Positions 1 to 7,393 of a stretch of 64,000 nt of DNA are shown piece by piece. Position numbers and translations under genes: made by a program. This DNA comes from Clostridium sp. BSD9I1. Lineage in GTDB: Bacteria; Bacillota; Clostridia; Clostridiales; Clostridiaceae. Location of the stretch: the NCBI RefSeq assembly GCF_900185645.1, contig NZ_FYAM01000004.1:248001-312000 (forward strand), in the 5' to 3' direction. Each line of letters starts with the position of its first letter. Positions within the stretch are counted from its first letter, which is position 1. The notes under the pieces were generated by a model. The model saw nothing but the letters and a program-made list of their open reading frames with translations, did not search any database and was not told where the DNA came from.

Positions 1-2
1 TA

Positions 3-515
3 TGTCCAGGTCATGTGGGTACAGTTATAGGGGTTAGGGCCTTTGAGTTTTTATCTAGTGAGTTTAATATCCCATGTGTTGTAGCAGGATTTGAATATGA
101 TGATATAATATGTGCTATTTATATGATAATTAGCATGATAACTAAAGAGACAAGTGAAATTAAAAATATATATGGTAGGTTTGTTAAATATGATGGAAAT
201 GAAATGGCACAGGACACTATAAGTAAGATTTTCATCTCAGCAGGTAGTATTTGGAGGGGGCTTGGATATATAAAAGATACAGGTGTTGAATTTAAAGAAG
301 AATATAAAAGTTATGATGCAAAAGAAAAATTTAAATTAAACATGGTAAATTTGGATATGCCTTCAGGCTGTATTTGTGGAGAAGTATTAAAGGGCATTAA
401 AGAACCTACAGATTGCAAGCTGTTTTCTAAGGTGTGCAATCCGTCAAACCCTGTAGGCGCCTGCATGGTATCACAAGAGGGAACATGTGGCATCTATTAT
501 AGGTATGGGAGGTGA
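3..515 (+). CDS. hypD: Hydrogenase maturation factor HypD, C-terminal part (5' truncated by window edge)
   Basis: HypD is the iron-sulfur scaffold on which, with HypC, the Fe(CN)2CO unit of [NiFe] hydrogenases is assembled. The frame is open from base 3 and begins with the CPGHV motif typical of the HypD interior, so the GTG at 15 is not a real start. Near the end are conserved cysteines (SGCICGEVL, then DCKLFSKVCNP, then GTCGIYYRYG), the usual HypD C-terminus. The stop at 513-515 lies 4 bases before the hypE start, so the two genes are in one operon. The rest of hypD and any hypABCF genes lie left of the window. Confidence 0.93.
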   Translation, partial: CPGHVGTVIGVRAFEFLSSEFNIPCVVAGFEYDDIICAIYMIISMITKETSEIKNIYGRFVKYDGNEMAQDTISKIFISAGSIWRGLGYIKDTGVEFKEEYKSYDAKEKFKLNMVNLDMPSGCICGEVLKGIKEPTDCKLFSKVCNPSNPVGACMVSQEGTCGIYYRYGR

Positions 516-519
516 AAAT

Positions 520-1527
520 ATGAATATGATTACTTTATCTCATGGTAGTGGTGGAAAAAAAACTCAGGAGCTTATAAAAAATATGTTTTACAAATACTTC
601 CAAAACGATATATTGCTCCAGCAAAACGATGCAAGTATATTACATAAGTTAAATGGCAAAATAGCAGTAACTACAGATTCTTTTGTGATAAGCCCCTTAT
701 TTTTTTATGGTGGAGATATAGGAAAGCTTTCTATTTGTGGTACAGTAAATGATTTAGCAGTAAGTGGTGCTAAACCCTTATATATTACAGTAGGGTTTAT
801 ATTAGAAGAAGGTCTTAAGATAGATATTTTAGAAAAGATAGTTATGTCTATGGCTGAAGCTGCAAGGAAAGCTAATGTTTATATAATTGCAGGGGATACA
901 AAGGTTGTAGAAAGGGGCAAGGGAGATAAAATATATATAAATACTACAGGCATAGGGGTAATAGAAGATAACAGGGAGGTTTTGGGGATACAGCAAATAA
1001 AACAAGGGGACAAGGTTATAATAAGTGGAACTCTAGGAGATCATGGAATGTGCATAATGAGTGAAAGAGAAGAATTAGGTTTTGAGGTAAGTATAAAAAG
1101 TGATTGTGCTTCATTAAATGAATTAACAAAGGATATACTAAGTGAAAGTAAAAATGTAAAGGTAATGAGAGACCCAACTAGAGGGGGACTTGCAACTACC
1201 TTAAATGAAATAGCAGAGCAAAGAGGCATGAGCATAATGCTTTATGAAAAAGAAATACCTATTAAAGAAGAGGTTTCAGGTATGTGTGAAATTCTAGGAT
1301 TTGATCCACTATATGTAGCAAATGAAGGGAAACTTGTTTTAATAGTATCAAGTGAAGATGCAGAAAAGGTATTAAAGATAATGAAGAAAAATTTATTAGG
1401 AGAAGATGCTAAGATAATAGGGGAAGTTATAAATGATAATAAAGGTAAGGTTTATTTAAGAACTGAAATTGGAGGAACTAGAATTTTAAATATGTACGAA
1501 GAAGAGATGCTTCCAAGGATATGTTAA
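520..1527 (+). CDS. hypE: Hydrogenase maturation carbamoyl dehydratase HypE
   Basis: HypE dehydrates the thiocarboxamide carried on its C-terminal cysteine to thiocyanate, supplying the cyanide ligands of the [NiFe]-hydrogenase iron. The protein (335 aa) has the N-terminal SHGSGGKKTQELI motif, the PurM-like ATP-binding core (DSFVISPLFF, GTVNDLAVSGA) and ends in the diagnostic PRIC with its acceptor cysteine. I place the start at 520 (MNMITLSHGSGG) behind GGGAGGTG at 507-514. The in-frame ATG at 487 would overlap hypD and add residues foreign to the family. Translation is probably coupled to hypD. No hydrogenase structural gene is visible. Confidence 0.95.
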   Translation: MNMITLSHGSGGKKTQELIKNMFYKYFQNDILLQQNDASILHKLNGKIAVTTDSFVISPLFFYGGDIGKLSICGTVNDLAVSGAKPLYITVGFILEEGLKIDILEKIVMSMAEAARKANVYIIAGDTKVVERGKGDKIYINTTGIGVIEDNREVLGIQQIKQGDKVIISGTLGDHGMCIMSEREELGFEVSIKSDCASLNELTKDILSESKNVKVMRDPTRGGLATTLNEIAEQRGMSIMLYEKEIPIKEEVSGMCEILGFDPLYVANEGKLVLIVSSEDAEKVLKIMKKNLLGEDAKIIGEVINDNKGKVYLRTEIGGTRILNMYEEEMLPRIC

Positions 1528-1611
1528 AAAGTTGTAACAACAAATTTACATATCTATATAATGTATTGATGGCTTGAAGTTTAAGCTCATTAATCATTAT
1601 AGGAGGTAACT

Positions 1612-2067
1612 ATGCACTACGACATGGATATGTATGACTATACTAGAAATAATAATGAAGCAGAACCTAAAGGACTTTTAGATCTTCTTATAGAAGCAAT
1701 GAAAGATGAAAGGCACGATAGAGTTAAATATACCATGATGATGGATAGGGCAAAAAATGAAAAGATAAGAACACAAATTCAATTTGCTCGTGATGATGAA
1801 ATGAAACATTATAAAATGTTTAGGCAAATTTATTGTATGTTAACAGGACAGAGTATAGACATTCCACTTCCAAAGGTTAAGCTTGCAGACGATTTTATAG
1901 AAAATATTGAAAGCAGTATTAATGGAGAACTTGCAGCAGTAGAGTTGTATAGAAAAATTAAATCTATGCTTCCAAATATGTGCTTAAGGGATATGCTTTA
2001 TGAAATTATCACAGATGAACAAGAACATGCCACTAGATTTACTTATTTATATGCCATGCTAGAATAG
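1612..2067 (+). CDS. Ferritin-like (rubrerythrin-type) di-iron domain protein
   Basis: Small 151 aa all-helical protein. Two helix-pair halves each carry E-x2-H type metal motifs (DDEMKHYKMF near 60-70 and DEQEHATRF near 135-143), plus further glutamates (KDERHDRVKY, NGELAAVELY), the pattern of ferritin-like di-iron proteins. Family knowledge suggests oxygen or peroxide protection, or iron handling. There is no rubredoxin domain, so it is not a full rubrerythrin. The start follows an excellent AGGAGG at 1602-1607. It lies 84 bp after hypE and is followed by terminator hairpins, so it may be its own unit. The specific substrate cannot be read from the sequence. Confidence 0.75.
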   Translation: MHYDMDMYDYTRNNNEAEPKGLLDLLIEAMKDERHDRVKYTMMMDRAKNEKIRTQIQFARDDEMKHYKMFRQIYCMLTGQSIDIPLPKVKLADDFIENIESSINGELAAVELYRKIKSMLPNMCLRDMLYEIITDEQEHATRFTYLYAMLE

Positions 2068-2103
2068 TTATTTTTGGGATATATAGTTAATTGATATTGA
2101 AAA

Positions 2104-2134
2104 GCTGTGGATAAATAAATGTTCACAGCCTTTT
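2104..2134 (+). terminator. Intrinsic terminator after the ferritin-like gene
   Basis: GCTGTG (2104-2109) pairs with CACAGC (2124-2129) across a 14-base loop and is followed by CTTTT. It ends the transcript of the ferritin-like gene. Confidence 0.6.
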
Positions 2135-2167
2135 GTCAAATACAGAGGAAGAGAAAGTATACATAAA

Positions 2168-2213
2168 CCTCCAGTTAATAGCAATGATTATTAATATTAA
2201 CTGGAGGCTTTTT
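2168..2213 (+). terminator. Second hairpin/terminator between convergent genes
   Basis: A perfect 13-bp stem, 2168-2180 with 2195-2207 (CCTCCAGTTAATA and its complement), is followed by a T run. It sits between the end of the + strand ferritin-like gene and the stop of the minus-strand HNH gene. The T run favours the + direction. Confidence 0.7.
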
Positions 2214-2221
2214 ACATATAA

Positions 2222-2797
2222 TTATTCTGATTGTTCTTCAAGGTGTTCTGTAATTTCTAAATTTTCTTTTCTGTTATCTAAAGTATTAAAATTTATATGG
2301 TTAACAGTTATATCTTGCTTATCTCCCATAATAAATTTATCTAAGTGGATTCTGCCCTTAGGAGTATTTGCCACAGCATAAGGCTTTTCACCTATTCTAT
2401 GATAAACCCATGGGTATCCATTGTTTAGAACTCTATATAAGTCCTTCTTATCAATTATAGCGCGCCCTTTCTCAATACCGTTGCTGTCTCTAAGTACTAT
2501 TTCAGCGGTTTCGTCAAATTCTTTATAATCATTGTATGAATTTTTATCATATATTTCTAAGTTACACTTTCTGTTATCTAAAGTATCTCCATTTAAATGT
2601 CTTATAGGAGTTTTAGTAGACACACCTAAAATAAATGAATGTAAACTTTCCTTTTGTTTTTCTTGAGGTATGTAATGCATAGCTAAATAACTGTTAAAGT
2701 CTTTATGCCACTGAGCAGCCCAGCCACCTCTATCAAGGACTCTTTGTAAATCTTCAGCATCTATCTTAGCATCAATTATTGTGCCGTCTTTTTTCAC
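2222..2797 (-). CDS. HNH-type protein with two tandem HNH/DNA-binding repeats
   Basis: At least 191 aa. Two related segments carry the pattern of HNH_3-type endonucleases: RHLNGDTLDNRKCNLEI near 67-83 and VNHINFNTLDNRKENLEI near 165-182. Each is preceded by a repeated unit with an ID..DL.RVL motif. Such stand-alone proteins occur in clostridia and phages; whether it cuts DNA is unknown. The GTG at 2797 is the only standard start in the open frame, but the frame stays open to a TAA at 2891-2893 and upstream codons read like protein (GDIAYLKL). A good AGAGGTG site at 2874-2880 sits 7 bases before an ATA codon at 2866-2864, so translation may begin there (see findings). Confidence 0.65.
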   Translation of the reverse strand: MKKDGTIIDAKIDAEDLQRVLDRGGWAAQWHKDFNSYLAMHYIPQEKQKESLHSFILGVSTKTPIRHLNGDTLDNRKCNLEIYDKNSYNDYKEFDETAEIVLRDSNGIEKGRAIIDKKDLYRVLNNGYPWVYHRIGEKPYAVANTPKGRIHLDKFIMGDKQDITVNHINFNTLDNRKENLEITEHLEEQSE

Positions 2798-2866
2798 TAA
2801 TTTTAAGTAGGCAATATCTCCTTTTATTTCATATTCATTATTTTTAACTTCAAATTTCTTTTTTAT

Positions 2867-3241
2867 GATAAAGCACCTCTTTCTTTTGTTTTACAATAAA
2901 CTTTAAATCCGTTCAGTGATATATTATAACACACTTATGTATAATATATTTGCCAAATTTACAAAGATTTAATCATAATATTAGAACCAGAAGAATTATG
3001 GGGATGATTGGCTTATGGCACTTGCTACCATTTTGCAATTTAAAATTTCTAAGATATTTAGTAGAAAAACTTTGTGGAATTTTTTAAATATATTGTATTT
3101 TGAAATTAATTATTATATTATATATGTTATACATTTTATGCGGTAATAAGCATTTTACTGTATATGCATATACTTATTATCTAAATGTGGGGCATTAAGT
3201 TTATAAACAAAATATTATAAAAAGTTTAAGGGGGCATACTT
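2867..3241. other. Gene-free region between divergent HNH and ACT-domain genes
   Basis: AT-rich stretch separating two divergent genes, so it should hold both promoters. On the minus strand there is a TATAAT-like box at 2923-2928 (complement), about 50 bases before the Shine-Dalgarno site of the HNH gene, but no convincing -35 at standard spacing. On the + strand a TTGAAA followed 17 bases later by TATGTT (about 3100-3130) is a weak candidate for the ACT gene. I see no conserved RNA element or ORF. Confidence 0.4.
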
Positions 3242-3511
3242 ATGAAATCTATTATTACTGTTTTAGGAAAAGACAGAACAGGCATCATTGCAGGGGTAAG
3301 CAATGTGTTAGCCGAAGCTAATGTGAATATTTTAGACATAAGTCAAACGATTTTACAAGAGTATTTTACTATGATTATGCTAGTTGACCTATCTAATTCA
3401 TTAAAGTCTTTTAAGGAGTTAAAGGACATTTTAGATTTAAAGAGCAAAGAAATGAATCTATCTATTAAAATTCAGCATGAAGATATATTCAATTCAATGC
3501 ATAATATATAA
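3242..3511 (+). CDS. ACT-domain protein, UPF0237 family
   Basis: 89 aa single ACT domain: beta strand [18 protein letters not shown], then helix, then [23 protein letters not shown], the classic ligand-binding fold that senses amino acids in regulatory proteins. The size and the KDRTGI motif match UPF0237. It is followed 13 bases later by the UPF0210 gene, a pairing conserved in Firmicutes and archaea, implying a joint function that is still unknown. The start follows AAGGGGG at about 3230-3235. Confidence 0.88.
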   Translation: MKSIITVLGKDRTGIIAGVSNVLAEANVNILDISQTILQEYFTMIMLVDLSNSLKSFKELKDILDLKSKEMNLSIKIQHEDIFNSMHNI

Positions 3512-3524
3512 GGTAGGTGCAGAT

Positions 3525-4883
3525 ATGATTAATCAAAACAAAATAATTGAAACAATTAAAATGATAGAAAAAGAAAAATTAGATATCAGAACTATAACTA
3601 TGGGAATTTCACTAATGGATTGTTGTGATTCAGATGGGAAAAGGGCTCGTCAAAAGATATATGATAAGATTACAAGATATGCTGAAAAGCTAGTTAGTGT
3701 GGGAAATGAAATAGAAAGAGAGTACGGAATCCCAATTATAAATAAAAGAATATCTGTAACTCCTATATCCTTAGTTGCTGGATGCTCTAATGATGAAAAC
3801 TATGTTGAGTTTGCTAAAATATTAGATAAAGCTGCTTCTACTGTGGGAGTTAATTTTATAGGTGGGTTCTCAGCTCTAATACATAAAGGTTATTCTGAAG
3901 GAGACAGAAAGTTAATTGCATCTATTCCAGAAGCTTTAAGCGTAACAGAAAAGGTTTGTTCTTCTGTTAATATAGCTACAAGTAGAGCAGGAATAAATAT
4001 GGATGCAGTAAGAGATATGGGAGAAATTATAAAGAAGACAGCAGAACTTACTAAAGATACAGATGGTCTCGGATGTGCTAAACTTGTAATATTTGCGAAT
4101 GCAGTTGAAGACAATCCATTTATGGCAGGCGCTTTCCATGGTGTTGGAGAAGCAGAATGCGTAATAAATGTAGGGGTAAGCGGACCTGGTGTCGTAAAGA
4201 AAGCCCTTGAGTCCGTTAAAGGCGAGAGCTTTGATGTAGTTGCTGAAACTATAAAGAAAACAGCCTTCAAAATTACAAGAATGGGGCAATTAGTTGCAGC
4301 AGAAGCTTCTAGAAGACTTGAGGTTCCTTTTGGAATAATTGACTTATCATTAGCGCCTACTCCAGCAGTTGGAGATAGTGTGGCTCATATTTTTGAAGAA
4401 ATGGGACTTGAAAGAGCTGGTGCGCCAGGTACTACTGCTGCTTTAGCAATGTTAAATGATGCAGTAAAAAAAGGCGGAGTTATGGCTGCATCTAGAGTTG
4501 GAGGCCTTAGTGGCGCATTTATTCCTGTAAGTGAAGATGCTGGAATGATTGATGCAGTATTAGAGGGTGCCTTAAACTTAGAAAAGTTAGAAGCTATGAC
4601 TTGTGTATGTTCTGTGGGTCTTGATATGATTGCAATTCCTGGAGATACCTCAGCTGAAACTATTTCTGCCATTATCGCAGATGAAGCTGCCATAGGAGTT
4701 ATAAACAATAAAACTACAGCTGTTAGAATAATTCCTGCTCCTGGGAAAGCAGTAGGTGATATGGTGGAATTCGGTGGGCTTTTAGGTAGAGCTCCTGTTA
4801 TGCAGGTAAGCAAATTCAGTAGCAGTGACTTCATTAAAAGAGGAGGCCAAATTCCGGCTCCAATCCATAGTTTTAAAAATTAG
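3525..4883 (+). CDS. UPF0210 / PFL family protein (DUF711)
   Basis: 452 aa, the family length. It opens with [21 protein letters not shown] and contains glycine-rich blocks ([57 protein letters not shown]) typical of DUF711. The structure of the family is distantly related to pyruvate formate-lyase, but no glycyl-radical motif is seen and the function is unknown. The start at 3525 is chosen because AGGTAGGTG lies just upstream and the family begins here; the ATG at 3477 would lie inside the ACT gene. It is probably co-transcribed with the ACT gene. Confidence 0.9.
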   Translation: MINQNKIIETIKMIEKEKLDIRTITMGISLMDCCDSDGKRARQKIYDKITRYAEKLVSVGNEIEREYGIPIINKRISVTPISLVAGCSNDENYVEFAKILDKAASTVGVNFIGGFSALIHKGYSEGDRKLIASIPEALSVTEKVCSSVNIATSRAGINMDAVRDMGEIIKKTAELTKDTDGLGCAKLVIFANAVEDNPFMAGAFHGVGEAECVINVGVSGPGVVKKALESVKGESFDVVAETIKKTAFKITRMGQLVAAEASRRLEVPFGIIDLSLAPTPAVGDSVAHIFEEMGLERAGAPGTTAALAMLNDAVKKGGVMAASRVGGLSGAFIPVSEDAGMIDAVLEGALNLEKLEAMTCVCSVGLDMIAIPGDTSAETISAIIADEAAIGVINNKTTAVRIIPAPGKAVGDMVEFGGLLGRAPVMQVSKFSSSDFIKRGGQIPAPIHSFKN

Positions 4884-4917
4884 TATATAAAAATTAATGA
4901 TAAATATGATTACCTTA

Positions 4918-4953
4918 GGCTGTTGACAATATATTTTGTTAACAGCCTTTTTA
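4918..4953 (+). terminator. Intrinsic terminator after UPF0210
   Basis: GGCTGTT (4918-4924) pairs with AACAGCC (4941-4947), followed by TTTTTAT. It closes the ACT/UPF0210 transcript. Confidence 0.85.
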
Positions 4954-5075
4954 TATGTTTTATGTATAAAAATAAGGCGTTTTCTGAATAATTAGATGTT
5001 CTTTAGATGCTCATTCATTATAATTAAATTGGGGAATATTATAAAAATATTAAAGTGGACGGAGGTATATAGAAA

Positions 5076-5930
5076 ATGGGCAGATTTAATGGGGAATATA
5101 GCTATGAAAAAAAACAGTTAATTTTTAATACAATAGAAAAAGTCATACCGCTATTTCATGATTTAATCCCTCTCGATAATACAATATCAATAACTGATAG
5201 GGAAAAGTTTATATACTCTATTCCTGGTGAGGAAATTAATCTTGGAGATATAGTAGGGAAGCCCTTTCCAAAGGGGAGTACCATACCTCAGGTTTTAAAT
5301 TCAGGTAAGTCCAAAAGCGGGGAAGTACCAAAAGAAGCTTATGGTGTTCCATTTAAAACCACAGGAATACCTATAAAAAGTGATGACGGCAAAATAATTG
5401 GTACAATAAATCTTGCACTTAACTTAAGTACTCAACATACTTTATTAGAGTCAACTGAAACTATTATCTCTTCATCACAACAGCTTGCTTCTACGTCTGA
5501 AGAGATTGCAGCTTCATCGCAAATATTGTCTGAGAGTATCGCATATATACAAAGTCTTTCGAAAGGTGTTATGGATCATATTGAAAGCACCAGTAAAATA
5601 TTGGATTTTGTTAATGGAGTGGCAGCAAATTGTAATCTTTTAGGCTTAAATGCAGCTATAGAGGCAGCAAGAGCTGGGGAATCAGGAAGAGGATTTGCTG
5701 TTGTAGCAAAGGAAATTCGTAAGTTAGCTGAAAGTAGTGCAAGTTCAGTAAAAGAAATTAAAGAAATACTTAATGGTATTAATAAGGATATGAATAATTT
5801 ATTTAATAAAATAAATGAGGCAAGCGAATCAATTCTTGTCCAAGCATCTGCCACAGAAGAAATTGCAGCTTCAGCAGAGCAGCTAACAAGTTGTGCCCAA
5901 GATATTGGAAAGGTTGCAAAAGTGATTTGA
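5076..5930 (+). CDS. Soluble methyl-accepting chemotaxis protein with PAS-like sensor
   Basis: 284 aa with no membrane segment, so a cytoplasmic receptor. Residues 1-125 form a PAS/Cache-like sensor ([24 protein letters not shown], then [22 protein letters not shown]). The rest is a short coiled-coil signalling domain whose hairpin tip reads [20 protein letters not shown], the CheA/CheW-binding signature. The helical hairpin is shorter than in transmembrane receptors. A stand-alone gene between terminators, with GGAGG upstream. The ligand is unknown; no che or flagellar genes are in the window. Confidence 0.9.
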   Translation: MGRFNGEYSYEKKQLIFNTIEKVIPLFHDLIPLDNTISITDREKFIYSIPGEEINLGDIVGKPFPKGSTIPQVLNSGKSKSGEVPKEAYGVPFKTTGIPIKSDDGKIIGTINLALNLSTQHTLLESTETIISSSQQLASTSEEIAASSQILSESIAYIQSLSKGVMDHIESTSKILDFVNGVAANCNLLGLNAAIEAARAGESGRGFAVVAKEIRKLAESSASSVKEIKEILNGINKDMNNLFNKINEASESILVQASATEEIAASAEQLTSCAQDIGKVAKVI

Positions 5931-5938
5931 AAAAGAGC

Positions 5939-5975
5939 AGGCCATATGCATAAAAATATGTATATGGCCTTAAAC
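5939..5975 (+). terminator. Intrinsic terminator after the chemotaxis gene
   Basis: AGGCCATATGCATA and TATGTATATGGCCT (5939-5970) form a nearly perfect stem with an AAAA loop. It lies between convergent genes and can serve the + strand gene. Confidence 0.7.
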
Positions 5976-6000
5976 TCAAATTTAACTAATTTTATAATAA

Positions 6001-6576
6001 TTAGTAGTATTTTTTAGTTCCTAAAGTCTCCTGAACTTCTCTTAGAGCTTCTCCAAATCTTTGAAAATGAACTATTTCACGTTCTCTTAAAAATCTAAGA
6101 ACCTTATTTACGTCTTCATTATCACTTAATGTAATTAACCATTCATAGGTAGCACGAGCCTTTTCTTCAGCTGCTAAGTCTTCATGTAAGTCTGTTACTG
6201 GATTTCCTTTTGCTTGGATATAAGTTGCAGTCCATGGGTTTCCAGTTGCATCTACGTAGAATAATGCTTTATCATGATCAGCAAAATGACCGCCTAAGCC
6301 GGCTTTTTCTAATTCTTCAACTGAAGCATTATTAACTAATTGATAGACCATTGTAGCAATAATTTCAAGATGTGCTAGTTCTTCCGTTCCAATGTCATTA
6401 CATACTGCCTTAGTAGTTCCAGTAGGCATGGAATATCTTTGATTTAAATATCTTAAAGCTGCAGCTAATTCTCCATCGGGTCCGCCATATTGGGTTATTA
6501 AATACTTAGCTAATTTTACATCTTTACAATTTTTTATGTCTACAGGACATTGTAATTTTTTTTCATAAATCCACAT
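6001..6576 (-). CDS. cotJC: Spore coat protein CotJC (manganese-catalase family)
   Basis: 191 aa. Helical Mn-catalase-like protein of the inner spore coat. Metal-ligand helices are visible: GPDGELAAALRYL, IGTEELAHLEIIATMV, DLAAEEKARATYEWL and REREIVHFQRF. It is the third gene of cotJA-cotJB-cotJC, 12 bases after cotJB. In Bacillus the operon is expressed in the mother cell under sigma-E, and CotJC assembly depends on CotJA. The family could give peroxide protection in the spore. The start at 6576 follows GGAGG (complement, 6586-6590). Confidence 0.95.
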   Translation of the reverse strand: MWIYEKKLQCPVDIKNCKDVKLAKYLITQYGGPDGELAAALRYLNQRYSMPTGTTKAVCNDIGTEELAHLEIIATMVYQLVNNASVEELEKAGLGGHFADHDKALFYVDATGNPWTATYIQAKGNPVTDLHEDLAAEEKARATYEWLITLSDNEDVNKVLRFLREREIVHFQRFGEALREVQETLGTKKYY

Positions 6577-6588
6577 TTCATACCCCTC

Positions 6589-6852
6589 CTATTCACCTGT
6601 TTCCCAAGGCCATGGTTCGTTTGCCCACTGCCAAGAAGTTTTATTCTGTGAAAATCCAAAGTTTAATAAAGGACCGTATTCTTTTTCGTATAACATTTTT
6701 AACTTCATTAATTTATCCGCATAATAATTAAAGTCATCAAAAGCCTTTTTATTGGTAGGATGGGTATCTAAATATAGATTTAATTCTAATGTAACAAATT
6801 CTACTTCTCTAATTTTATCGAGCAAGTCTTTTCTGCTCATGCAATCGGACAT
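6589..6852 (-). CDS. cotJB: Spore coat protein CotJB
   Basis: 87 aa, the usual CotJB length. It has an LLDKIREVEFVTLELNLYLDTHP N-terminal region, and the C-terminus is tryptophan-rich (SWQWANEPWPWETGE), a family hallmark. It is the second gene of the cotJ operon. The start at 6852 lies 7 bases after AGGAGG. Its function in the coat is structural and not defined biochemically. Confidence 0.93.
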   Translation of the reverse strand: MSDCMSRKDLLDKIREVEFVTLELNLYLDTHPTNKKAFDDFNYYADKLMKLKMLYEKEYGPLLNFGFSQNKTSWQWANEPWPWETGE

Positions 6853-6918
6853 TGTAGTTCCTCCTATTAAAATTACTAACTATATAATTATGATATAAAA
6901 TTGATTGTTGCTTTAATT

Positions 6919-7245
6919 TTAGCATTTATTATCTTTATCAAAGTAAGGATCATAAAGGTCTGCAAATATTGTTCCCATACGTAATGCTTTTTTTAGAGAT
7001 ACTAAATTACAATAAGGTTGATCAGGAACATATGCCTGACCTAGTTTTGTACATTTAACGTTAATATTTGCACAAGCTGTACGGGATTGTTCAAATCTAG
7101 CTTTTTTTGGTTTGCATTTTCCACCACGCATATCTATAGGAGATTGCACGGGCATTACTTCCTCATTTTCATAAGTCTCATCAACGTCATCAAAGATTTC
7201 CATTGACATTGGATCAGGGTCTAAATAGTACATTATGAATTTCAC
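6919..7245 (-). CDS. cotJA: Spore coat-associated protein CotJA
   Basis: 108 aa, first gene of cotJABC. It has an acidic methionine-rich N-terminus, then the CotJA core ending LGQAYVPDQPYCNLVSLKKALRMGTIFADLYDPY, which is conserved in the family. It has five cysteines, more than the Bacillus protein. It is transcribed from a sigma-E-like promoter at 7302-7330, which fits a mother-cell coat gene. It is divergent from the WG-repeat gene. Confidence 0.92.
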   Translation of the reverse strand: MKFIMYYLDPDPMSMEIFDDVDETYENEEVMPVQSPIDMRGGKCKPKKARFEQSRTACANINVKCTKLGQAYVPDQPYCNLVSLKKALRMGTIFADLYDPYFDKDNKC

Positions 7246-7301
7246 TCCTTATATATTAACTACACTAGTATCTTATTCAAAACAGGAAAAAAGTGTGTAA
7301 T

Positions 7302-7330
7302 ATTTTATGCGAATAAATTCACAAATATGT
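7302..7330 (-). promoter_or_regulatory. Sigma-E-type sporulation promoter of cotJABC
   Basis: On the minus strand, ACATATT (complement of 7324-7330) and CATAAAAT (complement of 7302-7309) are separated by 14 bases. The known sigma-E consensus is KMATATT-N14-CATACAMT, so only one base per box departs. The start point would be near 7295, about 50 bases ahead of the cotJA ATG. Confidence 0.7.
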
Positions 7331-7393
7331 CATCACACATTAAACTTTTTTTCATATAATATTTTGAAATAAATATAGGAGAAAGTTTCTGTT

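Noticed and set aside
15-515. GTG at 15 as the start of a complete gene
   Set aside because: The frame is open to the window edge and the codons before it encode the conserved CPGH of HypD.
2133-2381. 82 aa + strand ORF
   Set aside because: It runs through a terminator hairpin and antisense to the HNH gene; the composition is not protein-like.
3008-3045. Possible sigma-54 promoter (TGGCTTATGGCACTTGC, TTTTGC)
   Set aside because: The words look right but no GG/GC pair has the required 10-base spacing (they give 5, 12 or 16), and the next gene is 200 bases away.
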